NCBI RefSeq assembly: GCF_002865645.1
Contig: NW_020194691.1
Coordinates: forward strand, 620,001 to 684,000
Reading direction: 5' to 3'
DNA from: Hyaloscypha bicolor E
Taxonomy: Eukaryota; Ascomycota; Leotiomycetes; Helotiales; Hyaloscyphaceae
DNA: 64,000 nt
The notes beneath the pieces are model-generated. The model searched no databases and was not told the origin of the DNA. It saw nothing but the letters and a program-made list of their open reading frames with translations. The first letter of the stretch is position 1; each line of letters begins with the position of its first letter. The position numbers and the translations under genes were made by a program. This document shows positions 22,250 through 32,539 of this stretch, in pieces.

Positions 22250-24117
22250 TTATTTCTTCCCCTTCAGATTTCTCTTACGCGGCGCTGGAATGTGAGCAAG
22301 TATGACCAGGTGTGAGTCGAACGTCTCAAATTTTACGCCCTCTCCGTGGTATAGCTCGTCCTCCGAGTCAACATCCTCAATGAAATTCAAGAGTGCCAGA
22401 TCTCGGTTTTCTTCTTTCTCGCCAGGAGGTTGATTCAACCAGCGAACACTCTTGTACTCCGCCCAAGGCCAGTCTTTCCGAAGTCCCTGTGTGATAAATG
22501 TTAGCCAAGTGAACTTCAAGGCTGCCACAAAGCGCGGAGATACATACCTCATCAACGAGCTCTCGTTGCCATTCTCGGTAATCAATTCCTCCTCGTACGT
22601 GCAATCGGTAGTCCTTGTCTTTCTTCTCTCCAATTTGGAAACTGTATAGTTCTTTTCCAACTCTGCTGATTTGATCTTCTCGATTCTTCATGCACTCTCT
22701 GTATTCTTCCAAAGTTGGGTAGCCTTCATGGCATTTCGTGCATTGCCAGTGATCGAAATCGATTGCAATGTGATTTTCGGGATCGTCTCTACAGATCTTG
22801 GCTTCCATTTCGAATAGTGCTTCATCTGCAGCATCCAACGGAGTTGTGTCGAAGAGTGGCAACACTTCAACATGCATACCAAGATTATGGAAAGTTTGAT
22901 ATAGCACCATGTCAATACCTTTCAATCCATGAGGAAGCAGCCTCTTTGCCTGCTCCTTCGTGTGGTTATATCCGTAACAACAGTAGAATCCAATTATTCC
23001 TCCTAGATCAGGGCATTAGTTCAAGGTTCTGAAAAGCATTGATTATACGAACCTCTGCGCATGAACCCCGGTTGTTCGAGTATTTCTCTGACGGCCTGAT
23101 AGAAAGGAAGACTGGCCAGTTGTATGATGGGTCTAGCGTCGAGCGTCCTACCAATGCTCTGGGTCAGGGATAAGGTATAGACCAAGCTGAATTGCTGTCC
23201 CTCCTTGATGGGATAGATTCGGAATTCGCAATCTCCAATGAACGCTGCCCATTTAATGTTATTTTTCTTTCTAGCACCGGAAGAGGAATCGCTCCAGTCA
23301 AAGGACGTAGACCGGGGGCTGCGCAAGATCTCAAGTCTGCCACCTACGTAAAGTTAAAATGATAGGAAAGGGGTGAGAAACAGACACTTACCTTCGTGTG
23401 GATGTGGAAGACAGATCACAAGCTTACCAAAGTCAGACTTGGGTGGCGAGACAGCGCGGGTTTTGTAGACAGGAGCAGTTTCAGCTGAACACACCTACCA
23501 ATTCAGTATATTAGCATACCATCGACTGATTACAAGAGGCGAAAGGAGGAGCTTACATGGAGGTTGGTCAAAGTTGCTTTGATGCCACGATGTTCTGGTC
23601 GTTTCTTCGGCTTCTGAGCTTGGAAACCGGGCAACAGAAGTTGAGAAATGATATCTACGATTCCGTTCCCGTGCGGATCGAAGTTGGTTGAGAAATTTTC
23701 TGCATCAAGGTTGCCATCCTTGTCGGAGGCTTTGCAGATTCCATTTACAATGGCTACAACTCTGTTCGCCGCCAAGTCGGAATCCATTGGAAAATGACAC
23801 TTTCTCGATATGCCCTCCTCAGATGGATCATCCCAACGCAATGTGGTAGGTTTGGATTTTGGTGTAGCCGGAAGACTTCCCCCACAGCAGTACCGAGATG
23901 CGGACGAGTCTCCAGCAACGGATTCGGAGATCCTCTTTAAGACAGCGTCCTCTGCCAGCTGCCGGAGCGACTTCTTTTCCTTCTTGGGCTTCTTGCCTTT
24001 GCCGTCACACTCTGAGCATGGACCATCCTCCGAATCTACCAAGGACATATTGGATATTTGCTCAGTCATATCTTGATCGTCTGACTCGGGTTGGTCTTCT
24101 GTATCGGAATGAGACAT
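22250..24117 (-). CDS. 2OG-oxygenase-like protein lacking HxD, paralogue A
   Basis: Five exons: 24117-23557, 23494-23392, 23343-23053, 23002-22548 and 22486-22250 (1647 nt, 548 aa); intron phases are 0, 1, 1, 0 as in paralogues B and D. An acidic/Lys-rich N-terminus precedes SRYCCGGSLP (near 74), TTLRWDDP, NFSTNFDPHGNGIVDII and LLPGFQAQ. The core reads FGKLVICLPHPHEGGRLEI, then FDWS, KWAAFIGDCEFRIYPI and SLVYTLSL, which resembles the distal half of the double-stranded beta-helix of Fe(II)/2OG oxygenases (prolyl-4-hydroxylase type). The strand that should carry HxD reads VCSAETAPVYKTRAV, without it, and the distal His of the DCxH block is Phe. A cysteine-bearing tail (GFYCCYGYNH, TKCHEGYPTLEEYREC) is family-specific. 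Function unknown; catalytic activity doubtful. Confidence 0.7.
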
Positions 24118-25728
24118 GGTGCCAGGGAGACGATTGGAGTTTCTAGGGGCCCTGCTGTGAAAGATCAGCGAAAGGTGTCAGGTCTTCTGCAAAGGAAGGT
24201 TGACAAAGAGGTGGTGAAGAGTTAACATCACCAACTGGAGATAGGAAGAGACAGTGAAAGGACGCGACCGTGAACGAACGAGAGGGTGAGCGGTGCAATG
24301 GTGGGTCGATCTACAGCAAACGAAGATCGAATAACGAAGAGAGACAGGGTCTTTACCTCTTTGTTATGGCTTCTTGATAACGCGGCTAAATACTTGGGAA
24401 GGTTGCTGCTTGGTGGTTAATAGTCAAAAATTGAAGTGGTCTGTCTGAGGATGGAAGTTAGGCTGAGAAGTAATCGTTGTATCTATGCGACGAGGCGGAG
24501 GACGAGGCTGCGAGGCACTGAACAGCAAATTTCAAAGTACATCAAAAGGCTATAAGTTTATATATCAGCCATTCACCTCCCCATTCATGGATAATACCCT
24601 CGTGGTCGAAATAAACAAAGGTGCCGAATGTACCAAGACCAGCGGGGCAATTTCACTGCTTCCCCTCCCTATGTTCTTGCGGGGTCCTGTACATTCAATA
24701 TCGTTTGAAAACCTTGGGAGCTCAGTAATATTTACATCTTATTTTCTCGGAGTCTAGGCCATTGTCCAGCCTTGAGAGAGGGGAATAAAAATCAGTGTCG
24801 CTTTTAATATTCATGGCGAGGCTTGCACATTTTGAAAGTGAAATGAAATATGAGATTGTACGTAACGCCACGCTGCTTTCTCCAAGTACAGAGGCAGTAC
24901 GGCAGTACTTTCTGTCATACGCATTCCATATACAAGAATCGAATCTTGGTCAGCCCGAAATGATCGCTAAACCAAATTCAATGGCCCCAAAACCCTTCAC
25001 CAACTGCCATAATTCTTTAAAGTTCTTGTCCATGCCCTCAGGAACTGGGGCCACATTTGCCATATATAAATCAAAAGTTGTTCGATTAATGCAGAAGGTT
25101 GTTAGCTTTTGATTGAATGACTCAGTTCAAGTTCAATTTGAGACCATCACTTCTCTCCACGATTCGTTCAAAACACTTCAAAGATTGAAGACCTTCCCAA
25201 ACATCGATTTTAGGAAATTGACTCATATAAGATACGCAATGCGTTCTTTTTGCAAGTTTTAACTTCATTATCTTCAAAAATTGGGAGAATGCTCAAATCT
25301 TTTGAAGTGTTCCGAGTAAAGTGGGTGGCGATTAAGCGAGCTAGGGGTTCAGTCGAAATTCCATGTGATTAATTTATGTAGCTTTGCTCAAGTCGCATCA
25401 ATTGCTTTGAAACTCTAGATTGGGAACGAAGTTGGAAACCCATGGAGGAACTGCACAAAGTGAGGCTGACGAGTTCTTTAGGTATCACGGTAGTGGATGC
25501 TTGCTTGTAGAAAGCTGACTTGAACATGTTTACGCAATCTATTTACTGTGTTTTAGAAATCAAATAGGAAGCACAAACAAATATATAGAGTTGTTGCCAT
25601 TTTTAAGGGAGTATATTGAGAGACTTTTCTGCTAACATTTTCACCGGACGGCGCACTGTGACCAGCCAGTTGCTCGCCGCACTCCTCGTCTGCTCAATCC
25701 CTTCGACAAGCCACGCCTTCATACGTAT
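24118..25728. other. Intergenic, no supported gene
   Basis: About 1.6 kb upstream of paralogue A. Open frames (for example 24485-24757 and 24795-25112, plus strand) lack domains and codon structure that I can recognise. No repeat was identified. Confidence 0.4.
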
Positions 25729-26826
25729 CTAAGAAGTGATTGTAACGACAAACAAGAGAATAAGAACCAACAAACAAATCAAGTCTAGCACTTGCCGAGA
25801 AGCTGACGAAGTTATTGAGGAAGTCGGAGAAGGTCCCCCAGAACTCGTCGGCGTCCCCGTCACGTCAGAACCAGTCAGAGAAAAAGTTGTCCTACACCCA
25901 ACATCGTACATCTCTGCACTTTCCAAGTCCGCCCCGTAAAAATTTGATATCCTAACCTAACCAGCGTGTCTTGACTCTTGCCCTGGCACATACACTGGCC
26001 ATCCATCCTCGTAACTCTTCAACCCTGCTTTCGGAGCTTTAGCAAACGCCGCCCAAGCACCCCTTATGTATTCCCCAATCGCCACCTCAGCATCCGTGTC
26101 AGCAGGTATTCCAACAGCAGACGGGGCCGTATTGAAAACCGCCGGAACATCGCTCCCGTGCCAGGCGCCACTTCCGGGGTAACTCGTCAGCCTCGTGTTT
26201 GGAAAACTGCCAAACCAGCGGTATCGCCACATTGGGATCTCGCTTTGCACGCTGATATTTGCTCGTACTCCTGAAGCAAAGGTAAAGACGTGGACATTGA
26301 AGGCATGCCATACAGCCTTTGGCAATGTTGTGCCGGCAAGCGTGGCGAAGAGTTCGGCTTCGTAGTCTGTGTTGCCGACGAGGAGGGGGATTTTGATGAA
26401 GTTTCCGGCAGCGCTGCGGGCAGAGTAGTCCGGAAAGACGGTGATATTGTCGATTGTTGGCCCAATTTTTGTGGCGACAGACTGGGTAGTGTCTGCTGGA
26501 ATGCTCGCAAGAATGAGATTGACGTCCTTGGTACGCATGCATGCCAGGACTTCGTTTGCGTTCGATGTTGCGCCACCACAGTGGAGCTTGGAGGTTATAG
26601 TAAACCAGTTCTCGACCGCAACAGAGATAGGTGTTTGTATGAATCCGTTGGCGGTATTGGATTCTTCAATCAGACCAGCGATGATAGGATCGTCTGCGTA
26701 TGCGTAGGAGTAAAAGTCTACAGACGCACTTCCCGTAGATTGGCCAAAAATGGTAATGCGAGATGGGTCCCTACCGAAAGCGGCAATGTTGTCTCTTGTC
26801 CATTCAATACGGAGATCGTGACATAA
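25729..26826 (-). pseudogene. Type-B carboxylesterase, 5'-truncated and frameshifted
   Basis: The main open frame runs to 25957 and starts in the esterase at IEWTRDNIAAFG, continuing DPSRITIFGQSTGSASVDFY with the nucleophile Ser in GQSTG. Later blocks include LLVGNTDYEAELF and GSGAWHGSDVPAVF with the probable catalytic His. The N-terminal half, including the oxyanion HGGG region, is missing; the frame instead opens inside a MITE whose end encodes MPCIPDTLCHDLR. At the 3' end the homology shifts frame near 25960-25985 (DTLVRLGYQ in another frame), then shifts again into ADLESAEMYDVGC and a Ser/Thr linker with a hydrophobic tail, resembling a GPI signal. It was probably a secreted, surface-anchored esterase; now not functional. 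Confidence 0.75.
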
Positions 26827-27245
26827 AGTATCGGGAATACAGGGCATTTGTGCTGAAAATCCACTATAGAGCTCATTTCTGGCACACTCAACCGCTATAA
26901 GCCTCTATATTTCTAGGCTATTACCCTGAAAATGCCCTATAAGCAGTTAATAAGGGGTGGCACACCTTTTAAAGCCTTCTCCCCTGTTATTACAGGGGCT
27001 ACTTCGCTAAAGAGCCCTATAATTGCCCTCCTTACAGCGTCCGAGCGCTATAGTTGCTCTGCCAGCAGCAGTAACACCCCTGAAGATCTTCCACAACCTT
27101 GCGAATGTCTCACAGCGTGCTTTTAAGGCATATAGCTTAGAGTTACAGGGTCTTATAGCAGGCTCAGCCTCTACTATTGCACGCTATAGTGGGTTTAGAA
27201 TCCCAATATACTGTATTCCCGATACTTTATGCCGCGATCTCCGTA
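26808..27245. mobile_element. MITE family 2, copy E1 (438 bp)
   Basis: The terminal inverted repeat of about 40 bp starts TACGGAGATCG and continues CATAAAGTATCGGGAATACA on the left, and is mirrored on the right ending CGATCTCCGTA. TA borders both ends. The interior is non-coding. The left end lies in the carboxylesterase reading frame. Confidence 0.8.
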
Positions 27246-27347
27246 CCTAGGTATATATACGTGACCGATTCTCGAGCTCAAGAACTCCTAGTCAATTTGT
27301 TGTTCCTTCTCTTTATGCCATATATACTTCAATGTGTTCAACTACCG

Positions 27348-27955
27348 TATAAAGACAACTGCATAAAGTATCGGGAATACAGGGCATTTTGACCCTCGAC
27401 ACTCTACAGAGTGTGAATTTAGGGCAGAAGCTCCCTATAAGCCCCTATAACTCTAGGTAGTACTCCCTAAATCTACGTAAAGAGGCGCTATAAGATATTC
27501 GCATGGGATAAGTAGATCTTCTAGGATTATAGCACTATTAGTAGAGCAACTATAGTACTCGGATACTAAAGAAGCAACTATTATCCCTTTGTCCGGCGAG
27601 ACATAGTCCATGCTAGCAAGGGGGCCTGGCTCAGACTATAAAGTCGTACCTTTACTAATAAACTTATTAGTTATCTATTACCTTTTCGCCCTGAGCCAGG
27701 CCCCCTTGCTGGCATGGACTATGTCTCGCCGGACAAAGGGATAGGCCTCTTTAGCAAAGACTCCCTTGTAAGTACAGGGGAGAAGCCCTGAAAAGGTGTG
27801 GTACCCCTTGCCGAAGGCATAAATGCCTACGATTAGGGGAAGGGCCTGGAAATATAGGGTCTTATAGCGAGTTTACTACCTTAATCTGTATGCTGGAGAG
27901 CCTAAAAGTCTCCCAATGCCCTATATTCGCGATACTTTATGCCGTTGTCTTTGTA
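27348..27955. mobile_element. MITE family 2, copy E2 (608 bp), with a nested insertion
   Basis: The ends are TATAAAGACAACTGCATAAAG on the left and the complement of TACAAAGACAACGGCATAAAG on the right, followed inward by GTATCGGGAATACAGGGCAT. TA borders both ends. It contains the unrelated MITE at 27582-27743, which accounts for much of its extra length over E1. Confidence 0.78.
27582..27743. mobile_element. MITE with piggyBac-like ends, nested in E2 (162 bp)
   Basis: The ends TATCCCTTTGTCCGGCGAGA and complement match the 8047-8197 MITE and the 5940-8010 element. The arms are about 50 bp with a few transitions; CTAGCAAGGGGGCCTGGCTC is shared with the 8047 copy. No coding capacity. Confidence 0.85.
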
Positions 27956-29204
27956 CTTCCAAGTTGCCTCGAGGCCGGCATATTTTGGAAAACAATTAGT
28001 AAGATACTACTTATTGAAGAGTGCCAAGTATAGTGTCTAAGGCAGCTAGGGGCTGGGGGACTAGTGGAAGACTAGTAGATTTGTACTTATTAAGGGGCTT
28101 CCTAGCCTTCGATAATCAGGAAATCAAGGCTTCCAACTACCCAATCTGACATGTCTAAAGAAAGCGAAACGCCTCAGGCCTTTCGTATTAATGAGGAAGT
28201 AGTATAATCTCGGATCGGATACATATTTATCCTAAACTTCTCTTGGATTATGGCCTGAGGATCTGAGATAGAGCTTGGGAGCAGTACCAGGCAGAAGTTA
28301 GTTCTAAGCCAGCTCCGGAAATTCAGGAAAACCTAAAACGACCTCCTTCCACCTGCCCCCCGGGTGCCGATTAGGGGTGTCGAATGGGGGCCACACTAAC
28401 CGAAATCAGCAGGCAGTGGCAAGTGGTATACAATATGTGCAAATTAATGTATATTAATACCTAATACGCGTATTGTATTCATTCCGAAAATAAACGCTGC
28501 CAGGGCGCAGAATTTTTTTCTGGCGGTACACGTGACCAACACGTGCCACACGCGAATAGCCATATTCCTTACTAGATAAAAGAATATATTTAGAAAGGCC
28601 ATATAAAGATTAGTAGTAAAGGAAGTAAGGAGGCTACTTAATAGGTAATTAATTAAGCATAGGATCCTTATTAGTTAGCCCTCTCCCACTACCCAAATTT
28701 TCTTAAAAACGCTGCTGCGAGCGGCAGCGTTTATTTTACCTCGCGAATATTGAATTCTCTGCTCTAATAGCATGTCGTCTTCGTCGTTTCCAGACAAATT
28801 TGGTCATATCGCAATTAGTCAAAAAATATTTAGGGTCTTATAGGCATATGGCAATACTTATTTCCTGTTAACCTCTAGTAAAACGGGAAAATATAAAATA
28901 ATACCTTCCAGGGTATTAATTAGGGGTGTCGTTTTGGGGGTATCGGCCTTAAGAGAGCCTGAAAATTTAGCGATTAAGTACCTAGAACTTTTGCCTCGTA
29001 TGCAATAATTGCCTCGCCTATCTTACGCTCCAAAACTAGAGCTCTTATATATGAACTTCCTTATACCTATATTAAGAAATCCGATTTGAGAGAAAGGCTG
29101 AAGTATATACAAGCAACGTATTAGGCATTATTAAAACTCTAAAATCTATTAATACTTCTATTCGATACTGGGGAGTGGGGGATGCCGAGCGCTAACACAC
29201 AAGG
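27956..29204. repeat. AT-rich repeat-derived region without genes
   Basis: No coding region. A direct repeat of ATTAGGGGTGTCG occurs at 28370-28382 and 28919-28931 in similar contexts. An inverted repeat AAAATAAACGCTGCC (28487-28501) pairs with 28723-28737, and the right arm itself folds as AAACGCTGC/GCAGCGTTT. It is probably a decayed element whose class I cannot name. Confidence 0.45.
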
Positions 29205-30104
29205 ATGCTGCAGAGAAGCCATCTCAATGTCAGTAACATCCCAGACTATGAGACTACCAATCCTCAGGTAACCTTGAGACACCAAACATTGGTAGCTGAA
29301 ATTCACTTCGAAAGCAATCTCGTAGCCCTAACGAAAGTGGGAACTTGGCGCGATATGCACCAACGAATCTATCCCTCATTCCCAAGATTCACTCTCGACC
29401 TTAATGATATTCTCAACGTCCGCATAACCTGCTTTGGAACATTGGAGTTGAGCAACAAACCACTTTGAACTGATAACCTCAGGAGTAGAGATCGAGAAAT
29501 GAAACTTCTAAGCCGACAACAAGGATCGATGAGTCCATGAGTTTCAGTTGAGGTCAAGAGCTCGTTATGAAAAATGCGATGTGCAACGAAATAAGTCGAG
29601 ACTCAGGCTTTCTAGTCAGAAAATCGGTAGCGTCGATTTGAAGTGAACGTTTTAAGAATGCGAGATGCGATGTGCAACAATACTTCTCCATGCAGCGTTC
29701 ACTCTTGATTTCAAGAATGAGAAAGTGGCTCGTGGAAGGTGAAGAGGACGGGGAAAATCCCGATGATCGAGAAATTTTAGAGCATTGAAGCAATGTGCAA
29801 TAAAATCTCGAAGTGGAGTACGAGAGTCACCCCCCTCCCCTCTTTTTCTTTCTTTCTGGTGAAGACCGGGAAGAGGCATGCGCCTCGCTGGGAAGTTCAC
29901 GTCCGATTCTAGGCTTCGCTTTGCCATCATAACTTTCATGGCGAGGGATACTCTGAACTATATTCCCAATCCTCGCTCTCATTGCCAGCAAAATCGCCAA
30001 GTCATACCCGCTCTACCCATCCCAACTCCTACTACGAAGCGAACCCAACCACCCTGCAAGGCGCTCAAAACAATCTAGGGGTCCCAGCAACGCCATATCT
30101 CACC
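29205..30104. other. Intergenic, no supported gene
   Basis: Open frames on both strands lack domains and overlap. A phrase close to GCGATGTGCAAC recurs a few times between 29570 and 29810, possibly a decayed local duplication. Nothing else is supported. Confidence 0.35.
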
Positions 30105-32072
30105 TTACTTCGCAACCGCGAGCTCCCTATCCACCAACTTCGGCACCGTAATCAAGATCACAGGATGCGAGTAGAACTTTTCCGTCCCCTCGCCATAACC
30201 AGAAAATGTATTGACGAGTGCCAGTTCCCCGGTGCCTTTGGAAGGCTTCTCATTCAGCCACTTGACATCGAAGAGTTCCTTCCAGGGCCAACTATCTTCA
30301 AGGACCTATCTCTACCATTAGCAATTGTACCCATGAGCGATTACCGTTACTTTACGAGGGTGGACTCACCTCCTCCTTCACCTCACGAATATACTCCGCA
30401 TCTTCGCTCGACTCCGAGAACCTCAGACTGTGGAGTTTCGTCCCAACCCTGTCAATTCTTGGTCTTTTTGCCTTCCACTCTTCAAAAGTCGGGAAGTCGG
30501 GGTAGCAGGACTCGCACTCTGGGAAGTCGTCGCCGAAGTCGTAGTCGTCTACGTAAGACCACGGGTCGCTGTGGTAGCACTCTTCTTCGCGTTCGTATTC
30601 TGTCTCGTCCATTTCGTCGAGTGGGGAGAGGTCGAGGAGGGGTAGAATTTCGGTGCTCAAGCCGAGAGATTTGAAGACGCTATAAACAACCATGTCGACG
30701 CCTTGGAGGGTGGACGGAAGTTGTTTGGCTGTGTTGGAAGACACGTGAGGGTAAGGGTACTGGCAGTAGAAGCCGAGCACGCCTCCTGAAATCATACCCG
30801 TCAATATTAGGAGCATGCAGAATTTGGAAGATAAACTCACCCTTTTTCATGAAACCAGGATGCTCCAGCATCTCTTTGACACCTGTGTAGAGTGGAAAGA
30901 GCGTAGGGTCCGCAGTTGAATTATCGCGGAGAACCTCCCCAATCCGCTGGCAGAGAAAAAGGTTATATATCAACACAAGTTGGTGACCTTCCTCAACAGG
31001 CTGACATTCGTGGGTACAATCGCCTACAAATGCTGCCCAATGGAGTGTAGTGTTGTCGTCTGAGTGGCTGAAGTCGATTGTGGATGAGTGGCCATCATTT
31101 GAAATTTCCCATTGCCCACCTGCTTGAGTCAGTAGGGAGGAAAAGGATCGGTCGGGGTTGAAGCAAACCTTTATGAGGATACGGCAGGCATACTATGAGC
31201 TTGCCAAAGTATTGGGATGATCGATGGGCAGGGAGAGGCCGATAAGCCGTTCCTCCTGCCGAGCGAACCTTCTCTGATCAGCATCACCGAGACCGTTTCG
31301 AGAATGAATGAATACTTACCTGGAGATTCGAAAGCTTTGCCCTAATGCCACGACACTCAGGCACACCCTTCAATATCTCCGACTCAAATCCAGGCAACAA
31401 AACTTGTGTGATCACATCAATGATCCCATAGAAATGTGGATCGAAGTTGATCGAAAACCGGGAGTCATCCAATAAGCCAGTAACTCCACACCGATCAGCC
31501 AGCGTCTCGATTTGGGTATCTAATTTGGTTCTTGAGCCTGAAGGCGAGTCGTTATGCGGGAAGTGAATCTTCCTCCCTCGTCTATCTTCGGCATCATCCC
31601 AGCGCATGGTTAATCTCGGGACCTTTCGTGGCTTCTCGTCTTGAAATGGGAGTGTTGTAGGGGGCAGGCTTCGGACGCGACCACCGCAGCAGTACCGAGC
31701 TGTCACTCGCTGGCCATCGACGGCTTTCGTGAGTAGCTTCAGAATTCCTCTCTCAGCCAATGCAAGGAGGGAGGGCATGGGTTTCTTGCGTTTCTGTCGT
31801 TTTTCATGGCCACAAGTACTTTCCTCGTCTTCATCGTCATCTTCCTCGTCTTCCTCGTCATCTTCCTCGTCTTCACTCACATCCTCATCGTCATCATCTT
31901 CTTCGTCGTCCCATTCGCTTCCTTCATTCTCGCCACCATCCTCGTTCTCTTCATTCTCAGCCCCTGGCGGCGCTGCGGCCGCTGCATCTTGCGAGCTGGG
32001 GCCAGCCAAAGGTGTAGTCAGGGCAGCCTCGCCGGCCTCACTCGGCGTCGAGCTCTCTTGGTTGTCCATCAT
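30105..32072 (-). CDS. 2OG-oxygenase-like protein lacking HxD, paralogue B
   Basis: Five exons: 32072-31320, 31268-31169, 31119-30841, 30785-30370 and 30305-30105 (1749 nt, 582 aa), with the same intron phases as A and D. The start is MMDNQESSTPSEAGE; the Met at 32069 is equally possible. It carries a long acidic run (Asp/Glu repeats from GAA/GAC-type triplets, residues about 50-85), then ARYCCGGRV, RLTMRWDD, KIHFPHND, FSINFDPHFYGIIDVI and LLPGFESE. The core has YFGKLIVCLPYPHKGGQWEI, LHWAAFVGDCTHECQPV and HQLVLIYNLFL. The position of HxD reads TAYRPLPAHRSS, with no HxD, while the His of DCTH and a downstream basic/acidic block remain. The tail has GFYCQYPYPH, an acidic stretch with FPECESCYPDFPTFEEW, and KWLNEKPSKGTGELALVN. 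Confidence 0.7.
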
Positions 32073-32539
32073 GGATTCTGGCCTGCTGATGGACTTCGGC
32101 AATGGAATCAGAGATGATCAAGCATTATCTCACACTGTTGCAGGTTGATCAGAGGCGAAGAAGAGTTCCCTAGAAGATAAGGAAGAATGATGTTTGAAGC
32201 TCTTTGTTCGGTGAGTTATCGAAAATTAAGCGAGGCAAACGGAGAGGGCCAATGAAATGGCAAGCAAAATTTTAGCGCGCATGCGCTGAATTGGAGGAAG
32301 AGCCTGGAGATTACCCGAAATATAGGCTGTGTCGCTAAATCCCGAAACTACTGCTACAAGAACCGATCGCCTCGAATATTCTACGTAAATCAAGGCGGCA
32401 ACAACGAAAGGCACTGAGTTCTTGAGGATCCCTAGCTGCTAGTCAACCAGGCGTGTTGTGATTCATTGTTCCACACATTTCGGAGCAAAGAAGAACCGTC
32501 CAAGAAAGCTGCTCCTCCCAGTTCGCATCTCCCTTCAGA

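Noticed and set aside
31729..32148. Ser-rich plus-strand ORF
   Set aside because: It is antisense to the acidic tract of paralogue B; the poly-Ser is the complement of Asp/Glu codons.
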